Positions 17,245 through 24,824 of a stretch of DNA of 64,000 nt are shown in pieces. A program made the translations under genes and the position numbers. Location: NCBI GenBank assembly GCA_022184915.1, contig JAGTJU010000001.1, forward strand, positions 744,001 to 808,000, in the 5' to 3' direction. This DNA comes from Myxococcales bacterium (GTDB taxonomy: Bacteria > Myxococcota_A > Polyangia > Fen-1088). A model generated the notes under the pieces. The model saw nothing but the letters and a program-made list of their open reading frames with translations, had not been told where the DNA came from and did no database searches. Each line of letters starts with the position of its first letter. The first letter of the stretch is position 1.

Positions 17245-17338
17245 GTTTGCTCGTCTCCTGCGGCCGCCCAGGTGCCTCTAGCGTAATGGCAGCTCGCGGG
17301 GCTGCCGCGGCCGGCGCATGTGCTGCGCATGATCTAGG

Positions 17339-18547
17339 ATGCGGCCCTTCCTCATGAGGATTCACGACCGAACCGGGTTGGCGCCGGGGGCGCGAGGTGG
17401 TTCACGCCGCGTTCGCGCGGCGGTGGCAGCGCTGGGCCTTTGGGTATTGCTGCTGGGCGTGCGCCCGGTGCAGGCGCATAGCCGCACCTCCAGCTTTTCG
17501 ACCATCGACATCGCTTCAACCGACGTCCGCTGGCGGCTGCGCGTCCGCGCCGTGGACCTGCTCGCCCCGCTGGGCCTTCCCGAGGCGGGGGGGCAACGGG
17601 AGATCGCGCAACGTCTCGCCCCCCTCCTCCCGGACGCCCGCACGTACGTCCGCGCGCGGGTGTTCGTGTCTTCCGGGCCGAAGCGTTGTCCGATGGTGTC
17701 GGCAGACGCCCCACGGCTTGCGCCCGCGGAGACAGAGGCGGCAACGGAGGTCATCTTGGGCTTCGTTTTCCGCTGTCCCGATCCAGGGCCGCTCACGCTA
17801 AGGCAGACGCTGTTTTTCGACCTGGACCCGCTCCACACGGGCTTCGCTCAGGTGAACCTCGCGGGCGCATCCTCCCTGGCCGAGGTGTTTCGCGCCGATC
17901 ACCAGGAGCTGCGGGTGGCGCAAAGTGGGCCGGCGCGCCGTCTACCTGGGCAGGTCTTTCGCTTCTGGATCTTGGGGGTCGAGCACATCTTCACGGGCTA
18001 CGACCACCTGGCTTTTTTGGGGGGCCTGCTGCTGGTGACGGCGCTGGCGGCGCGCAGCCGGGGGGCCAGCCCCGCGGTGGTGATGCCCCTGCGGAGCGCT
18101 TTGCTCGCGACGGCGAAGATCGTCACCGCGTTTACCCTGGCGCATTCGCTCACGCTGGTCGTGGCCGCGCTGTGGCCCCCGCTCGTACCCACCCGCTTCG
18201 TGGAGCCGATCATTGCGCTATCCGTCGCGATCGTGGGGCTCGAGAACCTGCTGCCGCGGCTGCCCCGGCACCGGGCGGTGTTGGCCTTCGCCTTTGGGCT
18301 CATCCACGGCTTTGGCTTTGCGTCCGTGCTGCAGGAGGTCGGCCTGCCGCGAGAGGGTTTCCTGGCCGCCCTCGTTGCGTTCAACGTGGGGGTGGAAAGT
18401 GGGCAGCTGGTGGTGGTGGCGGTGGTGCTCCCGGCCCTTGTGACCTTGGCTCATCGCCGGCCCCGGCTTTACGAGCGTGGCCTGTTGCCGCTCGGCTCGG
18501 CGGCGCTGGTGGTGGCGGGGCTTTGGTGGCTGATGCAGCGGCTTTGA
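17339..18547 (+). CDS. HupE/UreJ-type membrane protein
   Basis: A 402-residue exported membrane protein. The N-terminal signal (AAVAALGLWVLLLGVRPVQAHS) cleaves after QA. The periplasmic domain (about 45-205) contains two cysteines (KRCPMV, FRCPDPG). The membrane domain (about 210-402) has the HupE/UreJ-2 signatures GVEHIFTGYDHLAFL, FTLAHSLTL, EPIIALSVAIVGLEN, FGLIHGFGFA and FNVGVESGQL. The histidines and acidic residues in helices suggest a metal (Ni/Co-type) transporter or permease, as proposed for HupE/UreJ. Substrate is unproven. A Ni link would fit the nickel-pincer LarA-like enzyme encoded 4 kb downstream. Confidence 0.82.
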   Translation: MRPFLMRIHDRTGLAPGARGGSRRVRAAVAALGLWVLLLGVRPVQAHSRTSSFSTIDIASTDVRWRLRVRAVDLLAPLGLPEAGGQREIAQRLAPLLPDARTYVRARVFVSSGPKRCPMVSADAPRLAPAETEAATEVILGFVFRCPDPGPLTLRQTLFFDLDPLHTGFAQVNLAGASSLAEVFRADHQELRVAQSGPARRLPGQVFRFWILGVEHIFTGYDHLAFLGGLLLVTALAARSRGASPAVVMPLRSALLATAKIVTAFTLAHSLTLVVAALWPPLVPTRFVEPIIALSVAIVGLENLLPRLPRHRAVLAFAFGLIHGFGFASVLQEVGLPREGFLAALVAFNVGVESGQLVVVAVVLPALVTLAHRRPRLYERGLLPLGSAALVVAGLWWLMQRL

Positions 18548-18571
18548 TGCGGTCGTGCGCGGGCCGCGCGC

Positions 18572-21133
18572 TCAGCGCCGTTCGACGCCCAGCGCCGGGG
18601 GCCGCATGAGCCAGGACACCAGATCGGCCACATCTTGCGGCGACAGGAAGGTGCCGTACCCCGAGGGCATGGCCGAGACGTCGAGCAGCTCGCGTTGGGC
18701 GATCTCCGTTTTCGGAATCACTGCGGTGGTGCCATCTGCCTGGTAAAGCCGCAGCAGCTTGGCCGTGTCCTCACGAATCATGCCCGCGTACTCTCGCCCG
18801 TCCTTCGTGGTGACCAGTGCTTGCATGAAGCCTTCGATGAGGGTGGCGTTGGGATCCAGGATCGATTCGGCCACGTAGTCGTAAGAGGCCCGAGAGGCCA
18901 GGTCCGAAAGATCGGGGCCCACGGCGCGGCCATCGTTGCCCATCTTGTGGCAGAGGTAGCAGCCCGGGCCACTACGGTGGAAGAACAGCGCCCGTCCGTT
19001 GTCGGGGTTTGCGTGCGCGAAGCGCGCACGGACCTCGTCGAGCGTGGTTTCGTGGTCGAGCGCTTCGTGCACCAGCGGGGTGGCCGGTGGGGGCAAGGGG
19101 GGAGTGGTTACGCCCGTGCGTTCGAGCCACTTTTGGGCCAGGGTGGCCACGGGCGCCACGGGGTTGCGGACGAGCCGCTCGACCTGGGGGATCGTCAGGC
19201 GATCACGTTCCAGCAGCGCCAGCAAGGCCGCCTCCGCCACGCGCGGCTCCCGGTGACGCAGCAGCGCCGAAAGCGCGGGGGCGTGTTGCTCGGCCAGCGT
19301 CTTCCACAGGGCGTAGCGCACCAGCCTGTCCGTCTCGGCCGCCAAGGCCTCGAGGATCCGCGCACGCGGGGGGCGGGGCCCAAAACGCAACGCCTCGGCC
19401 GCCTCCCTGCGCAGACGGGCGTCGCCGTGGTCGAGCAGGTCGAGCGCCAACGCCTGCAGCCGGGGTGATCTGCGCGCGCTCACGATGCGCAGCGCTTGTA
19501 TGCGGCCTTCGAGCGGTGCCTGGTCGTTGGCGGCCGTGGTCAAGAAGAGGTGGTCGACTTGCCTGCCCACCTTGCCGGCACGGGGCAGCCGACCCAGGGT
19601 CCAGGACAGCCACAGCCTTTGGAGGGGGGACCGTCGTTCGTCTTGCAGGGCAGCCCTCAGCGGCGCGAAGGGGGTCTGCCCCCGGCGCAGGAGCTCATCC
19701 TGGGCTTGCACCGCGCGCGCCGGCAGAAAGTGGCCGAGATCGTCGATGAGCTCGTGCAGGGTCCAGGAGGCAAGCGGGCGGGCCCGCCGCAGGCGAACGG
19801 AGGTGCTTTCCTCGATGAGCGGCGAGGCGCCGTTCCACATCTTGAACACGCGGCCCTCGTTGAGGGCGGCCGTATCGTCGCCGTTTTGGTAGGGCGCAGA
19901 CTTCGAGCCGTAATGCGAGCCCCACCCGGCGATGTAGAGCGCGCCGTCGGGCCCGGTGACCATGTCGGTGGGACGAAACAGGGCCGGTGTGCCGCGGGCA
20001 GAAAACAGCTCGTGAAGCTCACCCGTGCGCTGGGCGCCCTGCCACTGTGGGCGGTAGACGTAAAGAGACTTGCGAATCCAGTCGCCAACGAGGAAGGCGT
20101 TCCGGAAGGCCTCTGGCCACTGGGGGGCCGTGTAGAAGACGACGCCCACCCCGGACCCGTTGGCATTCGGGAACAGGCCTGACAGAGGCACGGTGGCCGG
20201 GCTGTCCTCGCCCGTCCATGACCCGTACCACGGGTGCCGCTTGCCGAAGTGAGCGCCCCGAAAGGGCGTGATCACCCGATCGTGCTCGGGGCCATCGTCG
20301 TTGTCGGTGGCGAGCCAATCGAAGTTGGCGTCGAAGTCCATGTCGAACGGATTGCGCAGACCTCGCGCGAAGATCTCGAGTCCCGTTCCGTCGGGGCGGG
20401 CGCGCAAGATCCCGCCTTCGGCTTCGGGCCAGGTGGGCACGAAGGTGTGTGCATAGTCGCCGCCGGAAAACCGCCGGGGTTTCTGTGTCGCGGGAGCGTT
20501 CGACCTGATGCCCATCAGGTCGCGAAAGGCCTTGGGGGCGTGCTTTTGCACCTGGCTGTTCCCCTGGCTCATGTACAAAAAGCCGTCGGGCCCGAAGACC
20601 AACCCGTGCAGACCGTGTCTGTTGTGGCTCAAGCCTTCGTAAAGGCGCACGTATTCGTCGGCCACGTCGTCGCCGTCGAGGTCACGCACCACGGTCAAAT
20701 CGGGGGCGTTCGCCACGTAGAGATCGCCTCCCTTGAACGCCAGCCCCTGGATGCTGTTGAACCCGCTGGCAAAAGTGGTGGCTCGCTCGGCCACCCCATC
20801 ACCGTCGCAGTCCTCGAGCAGGACGACGCTATCGGGCGGTGTTTGCGGGGTGGGCTTGCGGAACTGCGGCCCGCCGCCCACGTAGAGCCGTCCCTTCGCG
20901 TCGAAGGCCAGGGCCGCCGGGTGCGAGATCAGCGGCTCGCGGGCGAAGAACGCCATGCGGAAGGGCGCGGGCACCGGCGGAAGCGCGTCGAGATCGTGCT
21001 CTTGCTCGTCGACCAGCAGATCCGCCGCGCCCGCGGGCACCCGCGCGGCGGTGAGAACCGCCGGCGCAACGGCGACGAACAGAAAGGCGGCCCACGGCCG
21101 CGTGCTTCGCAGACGGGATAAACGCCAGCTCAT
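18572..21133 (-). CDS. Large PVC-type protein: dehydrogenase-like beta-propeller, HEAT repeats, cytochrome c domain
   Basis: An 853-residue exported protein with signal AAFLFVAVAPAVLTAARVPAGA. Residues about 55-430 form a six-bladed-propeller-like soluble dehydrogenase fold (HPAALAFDAKGRLYVGGG, LLEDCDGDGVAERATTFASGFNSIQGLAF, HGLHGLVFGPDGFLYMSQGN, GLRNPFDMDFDANFDWLATDND). About 450-690 are HEAT-like helical repeats (RLRREAAEALRF, RVAEAALLALLERD). The C-terminal 130 residues have a single c-type haem motif CYLCHK, GPDLSDLASR and ESILDPNATLIEGF, the putative haem-binding domain typical of Planctomycetes/Verrucomicrobia. Such proteins are thought to oxidise carbohydrate-like substrates in the periplasm. 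The start ATG overlaps the hisC stop by 4 bases. This architecture is rare outside the PVC group, hinting at transfer. Confidence 0.85.
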   Translation of the reverse strand: MSWRLSRLRSTRPWAAFLFVAVAPAVLTAARVPAGAADLLVDEQEHDLDALPPVPAPFRMAFFAREPLISHPAALAFDAKGRLYVGGGPQFRKPTPQTPPDSVVLLEDCDGDGVAERATTFASGFNSIQGLAFKGGDLYVANAPDLTVVRDLDGDDVADEYVRLYEGLSHNRHGLHGLVFGPDGFLYMSQGNSQVQKHAPKAFRDLMGIRSNAPATQKPRRFSGGDYAHTFVPTWPEAEGGILRARPDGTGLEIFARGLRNPFDMDFDANFDWLATDNDDGPEHDRVITPFRGAHFGKRHPWYGSWTGEDSPATVPLSGLFPNANGSGVGVVFYTAPQWPEAFRNAFLVGDWIRKSLYVYRPQWQGAQRTGELHELFSARGTPALFRPTDMVTGPDGALYIAGWGSHYGSKSAPYQNGDDTAALNEGRVFKMWNGASPLIEESTSVRLRRARPLASWTLHELIDDLGHFLPARAVQAQDELLRRGQTPFAPLRAALQDERRSPLQRLWLSWTLGRLPRAGKVGRQVDHLFLTTAANDQAPLEGRIQALRIVSARRSPRLQALALDLLDHGDARLRREAAEALRFGPRPPRARILEALAAETDRLVRYALWKTLAEQHAPALSALLRHREPRVAEAALLALLERDRLTIPQVERLVRNPVAPVATLAQKWLERTGVTTPPLPPPATPLVHEALDHETTLDEVRARFAHANPDNGRALFFHRSGPGCYLCHKMGNDGRAVGPDLSDLASRASYDYVAESILDPNATLIEGFMQALVTTKDGREYAGMIREDTAKLLRLYQADGTTAVIPKTEIAQRELLDVSAMPSGYGTFLSPQDVADLVSWLMRPPALGVERR

Positions 21134-22209
21134 GCGGGATCAGGTAACGCGGCCAGAAGTGCGGTGTTCTCTTCGGGCGTTCCGACGCTGATGCGGATGC
21201 GATCCGACAGCCCAGGTTTGTCGAAGTGGCGCACGAGGATGCCTTGTTGCTTGAGGTGCGCATAAAGGCTGCCACCGTCCCCGCGGGGAGGCCGCGCAAA
21301 AACGAAGTTCGTCTGGCTGGGGATGACATCGAAGCCCCTCGCTGTGAGTTCGGCCACCAACCGGCTGCGTTCGCCTTTGACCCCTTCCCACGTGCCCCGG
21401 GCGTACTCTTGGTCGGAAAGCGCCGCCGTGGCCGCTGCGATCGACAGGGCGTCCACGTTGTAGCTGTCTTTCACCTTGGCAAGCTCCGCCATCACCTCCG
21501 CTGCCCCCAGCGCGTAACCAAAACGAAGGCCGGCGAGGCTGTAGGACTTGCTGAGGGTCCGCGACAGCACCACGTTGGGGCACGACGCGAGCAGGGGCAG
21601 TCCGCTTTGTTCGGCGAACTCGACGTAGGCCTCGTCGAGCAGCACCAAGCCCGAAAAGGCCCGAGCGAACGACTCGAGCGTGCGAAGAGGCACCACGGTG
21701 CCGCTCGGGGCGTTCGGGTTCGTGATGAACACCACGCGGGCCCCGCTGCGCAGCAGCCCTTCGGTTGGCAGGGTCCAGCCGTCCTCCCAGGCCACGGGGG
21801 CCACGCGCACGCCGTGGATGTCGGCCAAAACAGGGTAAAGCGAATAGCTCGGGTCTGGGTAGGCGAGTACGTCGCCCGGATCCAAGTAGGCCCGAATGAT
21901 GATGTTCAGGATGTCGTCGCTGCCGTTGCCTGCCAGCACCTGCGCGGGGCTCAGGCCATAAAGCGCGGCGGCCGCTTCGCGGAAGCGATCGGCCATCGGT
22001 GAGGGATACCGGCGCAGCACCTCGCAGGGGAACGAGGCGATGGCCTCGGCCACGCGGGGGCTGGGCGGATAGGGGTTTTCGTTGGTGTTGAGCTTGATGA
22101 TTTTCTGGTGAGCGCGCGGCTGCTCGCCCGGTGTGTAGCCGGAGGAGCGGGCGACCCGCTCGCGCGGCAAGGGAAAAGGCAAGGGGCTGGGTGTGAAGGT
22201 GCGTGACAT
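21130..22209 (-). CDS. hisC: Histidinol-phosphate aminotransferase
   Basis: A 359-residue PLP enzyme of fold type I. It interconverts imidazole-acetol phosphate and histidinol phosphate in histidine synthesis; paralogues act on other amino acids. Visible motifs are KLNTNENPYPPSP (substrate-binding N-terminus), GNGSDDILNIIIRAYL, TNPNAPSGT, LLDEAYVEF (Asp192 binds the pyridine N) and SRTLSKSYSLAGLRFGY with the Schiff-base Lys221. No other his genes are near. It sits between a LarA-like gene (3 bases upstream) and the propeller/cytochrome gene (4-base overlap), so it may be a specialised aminotransferase in that operon rather than the only HisC. Confidence 0.9.
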   Translation of the reverse strand: MSRTFTPSPLPFPLPRERVARSSGYTPGEQPRAHQKIIKLNTNENPYPPSPRVAEAIASFPCEVLRRYPSPMADRFREAAAALYGLSPAQVLAGNGSDDILNIIIRAYLDPGDVLAYPDPSYSLYPVLADIHGVRVAPVAWEDGWTLPTEGLLRSGARVVFITNPNAPSGTVVPLRTLESFARAFSGLVLLDEAYVEFAEQSGLPLLASCPNVVLSRTLSKSYSLAGLRFGYALGAAEVMAELAKVKDSYNVDALSIAAATAALSDQEYARGTWEGVKGERSRLVAELTARGFDVIPSQTNFVFARPPRGDGGSLYAHLKQQGILVRHFDKPGLSDRIRISVGTPEENTALLAALPDPA

Positions 22210-22212
22210 GGT

Positions 22213-23490
22213 TCAAACCGCCGGCGGCGAGGTGAGGTAGGGAATGGTCAGGGGGCCCTCGGGCAGTACGGCGATGGCCGCATCGGGGCCGCGCGCGTCC
22301 AGCTCTTGCTTCAGGCGCGCTCCGATGTCGGCGACCGGCTCGAGGTGAGCGGCGCGAAGCTCGGCTTCCGGCATTTCACTGAAGACGCCCACGCGTGCCT
22401 TGAGGGCTATCAGCGCAAAGAGCTGCGCTTGCCATTGATCGAAGCGCGAGAAGCCGGGGGCGTTGATGGTGTCGAGAAGGTCCTGGGGGGAGGCGTGCTC
22501 GGTGAGGAACGCACGGAAGTTGCCGTGGGAGGGGAAGCCGTCGTTGCACCGGGCAGCCGCCAGAATCAAGCCACCCGGCTCCACGATTTGTGCGGCGGCC
22601 GACATGCCTTTGACGGTCTGGTAGAGGTTCTGATCCAACGGAAACCCGGCGTTGCTGGTGAGCACGATCGGGTAGGCCCGGTCGCAGGCGGCCATGGCCG
22701 TACGCTTGACGTAGGCACAGCCGGCTTCGTGTGCAGCTATGGGATCGCCACAGAAGAACTGCGTGATCTCACGCTTGCGGTTCAACGTGACGTTGAGCAA
22801 GAAGTCGACGGGCAGCAGGCTGCCATAAGTGCGGATCTGGTCCTGGGTGGGGTTGTCGTGGAGCTGGCCCCAGGTGCTGCGGGGATCGCCAATCACCTGC
22901 GCCCGGTGGTAGTGCATGATGGTGGCCAGGTCGGCCACCGCCGGGAACACGCCCTTGTAGCCGCCCGAAAAGCCCGCCATGAAGTGAGGCTCGATGAAGC
23001 CCAGCACGATGCGGCGCTCGGCGTCCACGTAGTGGCGGTTCATGTAAACGGGCTGGCCGTTCGGGCCCCGCCCCGCCTCGGCGAGGCTCTTGGGCTCGAA
23101 GGCGTCGTGGTTCACCACGCGATAGCGCCGCAGAACGTCCGCCCCCACCATCTTCGCCAGCTCCTCGGGCGTGTTGGCCCGGTGTGAGCCCGTGCCGTTG
23201 ATGATCGTGATGTGGTCGTCCGGCACGTGCGAGAGCTCGGCGAAAAGCCAGGGCAACAAGCGGTCGGAGGGCAGGGGGCGGGTGCCGTCGGGAATCACCA
23301 CCGCCAGACGCTCGCCGGGCTTGACCACCTCGCGCAGCGGCGGTCGCCCGATGGGGGTCCGCGCGGCCTGCTGGAACGCCGCGGCTTCGTCCGGAAGGCC
23401 GGCGGTGAACGTGGGCTCGATGACGCGAACGTTCCGGCCCGGCACCTCGACGGCGAGGTCAGTGTTTCCGTACGGTAGAGTGATTTTCAT
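22213..23490 (-). CDS. LarA-like nickel-pincer-dependent racemase/epimerase (DUF2088)
   Basis: The ATG at 23490 (MKITLPYGNTDLAVEVP) gives 425 residues, the normal LarA length. The active-site set of lactate racemase is intact: Arg71 in PDGTRPLP, His103 in GTGSHR, His169 and Lys179 in EPHFMAGFSGGYKG, and His195 in MHYHRAQ. From memory, these match R75/H108/H174/K184/H200 of the Lactobacillus plantarum enzyme with constant offset. It should carry the nickel-pincer nucleotide and racemise or epimerise a 2-hydroxy acid. The substrate is unknown because the family is broad. larB/larC/larE cofactor genes are not in the window. It is the first gene of a tight minus-strand operon with hisC and the propeller/cytochrome gene, divergent from cysH. 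Confidence 0.88.
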   Translation of the reverse strand: MKITLPYGNTDLAVEVPGRNVRVIEPTFTAGLPDEAAAFQQAARTPIGRPPLREVVKPGERLAVVIPDGTRPLPSDRLLPWLFAELSHVPDDHITIINGTGSHRANTPEELAKMVGADVLRRYRVVNHDAFEPKSLAEAGRGPNGQPVYMNRHYVDAERRIVLGFIEPHFMAGFSGGYKGVFPAVADLATIMHYHRAQVIGDPRSTWGQLHDNPTQDQIRTYGSLLPVDFLLNVTLNRKREITQFFCGDPIAAHEAGCAYVKRTAMAACDRAYPIVLTSNAGFPLDQNLYQTVKGMSAAAQIVEPGGLILAAARCNDGFPSHGNFRAFLTEHASPQDLLDTINAPGFSRFDQWQAQLFALIALKARVGVFSEMPEAELRAAHLEPVADIGARLKQELDARGPDAAIAVLPEGPLTIPYLTSPPAV

Positions 23491-23607
23491 GGGGAGAGCG
23501 GGGCCCGAGGGGGGCCGGTGGGGGGAGAAAAAACGTAGCATGAAAAGCCGAACGACTCCGTGCGCGAGCGGGGCTTCGGCGGTGATCTGCGCTATAAACG
23601 GTCCCCC

Positions 23608-24339
23608 ATGAAACCCTCGGCTCAAGAAATCGGCGCCGCCCAGGAGCGGCTTTCCGGCCGCCCCCCTCAAGAGGTGCTGGCGTGGGCTCTCGAACGCTTC
23701 GCAGACACCTTGGCGATCGCGTCCAGCTTCTCGATCGAGGACTGTGTGGTGATCGACATGGCCGCCAAGCTGGCGCCGAAGGTCCGCGTATTTGCGCTCG
23801 ACACGGGGCGCTTGCCTGAAGAGACCTACCAAACCGCCGAGCGGGTCCGGGACAAGTATCGGCTGGAGATCGAGTGGTATTTTCCCGCCCGTGAGGCCGT
23901 CGAGACCCTCGAGCGTCGCAAGGGGCTGTTCAGTTTCATGGAGTCACTCGACAACCGGCATGAATGCTGTGGCCTGCGCAAGGTCGAGCCCCTCGGGCGC
24001 GCCCTGGGGGCGCTCGACGCCTGGGTGACGGGGCTCCGGCGCGAACAATCCGTGACCCGCGGCGAAACCCCCGAGGTGGAGTTTGACGAAGGGCACGGTG
24101 GCATCGCCAAGTTGAACCCCATCATCTCGTGGTCGGAAGCCGAAACGCGGGCCTACGCCAAAACGAACCGGGTGCCCCTACATCCCTTGCACGATCGCGG
24201 CTACCCCTCCATCGGCTGCGCACCGTGCACACGCGCCGTGGCCGCAGGAGACCACCCCCGTGCGGGCCGTTGGTGGTGGGAGGACCCGGCGAGCAAGGAA
24301 TGTGGGCTTCACCCGGTCAAGGACGGCGGCGGACAGTAG
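23608..24339 (+). CDS. cysH: Adenylyl-sulfate (APS) reductase, thioredoxin type
   Basis: A 243-residue protein from the ATG at 23608. It reduces APS to sulfite in assimilatory sulfate reduction. The P-loop-like pyrophosphatase region ASSFSIEDCVVIDM and DTGRLPEET are at the N-terminus. The [4Fe-4S] ligands Cys120-Cys121 (HECCGLRK) and Cys204/Cys207 (GCAPCTRAV) are all present, which marks the APS-using rather than PAPS-using class. The catalytic Cys232 lies in KECGLHP near the C-terminus. It is divergent from the larA-like gene across 117 bases. No other cys genes are adjacent. Confidence 0.94.
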   Translation: MKPSAQEIGAAQERLSGRPPQEVLAWALERFADTLAIASSFSIEDCVVIDMAAKLAPKVRVFALDTGRLPEETYQTAERVRDKYRLEIEWYFPAREAVETLERRKGLFSFMESLDNRHECCGLRKVEPLGRALGALDAWVTGLRREQSVTRGETPEVEFDEGHGGIAKLNPIISWSEAETRAYAKTNRVPLHPLHDRGYPSIGCAPCTRAVAAGDHPRAGRWWWEDPASKECGLHPVKDGGGQ

Positions 24340-24369
24340 CGGGGTCGGCGTTCCTGCGCGCGTGTCCCG

Positions 24370-24591
24370 ATGGTCCTTGCGCCCCGCCGGCAACGCTGGT
24401 TGCTTCTCTGCTTTGCGGGGCTGCTCTGTCTTGCCGGGGTGTGGCTGCTCAGCCGCAAGGGCGAGGCGCAAAGGCGGTGTGCCTCGGGCGCCGCGACGGG
24501 CGGTGGGTGCGAGGAGGAAGACCCCTCGGGACTCGACGTGGGCTCGATCCCCGGCAACCGTGATGGTACGCCCGGCCTGCGGGTCGAATGA
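24370..24591 (+). CDS. Possible small single-pass membrane protein
   Basis: 73 residues: a short basic N-terminus, one hydrophobic helix (about 10-28, WLLLCFAGLLCLAGVWLLS), then a basic and finally acidic/Gly-rich tail with two Cys (RRCASG, GGCEEED). It starts 30 bases after cysH on the same strand. The ribosome site is weak. The frame could be chance in GC-rich DNA, but the hydrophobic segment and topology make it plausible. No family recognised. Confidence 0.4.
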   Translation: MVLAPRRQRWLLLCFAGLLCLAGVWLLSRKGEAQRRCASGAATGGGCEEEDPSGLDVGSIPGNRDGTPGLRVE

Positions 24592-24746
24592 GGGCGTGAG
24601 AGCGGGCGGGGTGGCTAGCGATCTGGCGACTTCGCCGGGATCAGTGGACGTGCGGGATGACGCGCTTTATCGTGACGCACCCCCGCGACGTTCGAAGGAT
24701 CCCGTTCGTTCCAGTGGCCCCGTTGTTTCGCACAGGCCGCGGTGGT

Positions 24747-24764
24747 GGGCATCCCGAGATGCCC
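24747..24764. other. Small hairpin in the leader of the secreted-protein gene
   Basis: GGGCATC (24747-24753) pairs with GATGCCC (24758-24764) across CCGA, 60 bases upstream of the next start. The rest of 24592-24824 shows nothing else I can name. It could be a leader stem or a terminator for the cysH side; no U-tract. Confidence 0.3.
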
Positions 24765-24824
24765 GTGATGGAACCGTGGTTGTCTCGACGGACAGCCAGC
24801 TAAGAACGAACGGCAGGTAAATCG

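Noticed and set aside
24260-24820. A 186-codon frame overlapping the cysH end and the small membrane ORF
   Set aside because: Arg/Gly-rich with no motif, overlapping a conserved cysH C-terminus in another frame, and no ribosome site.
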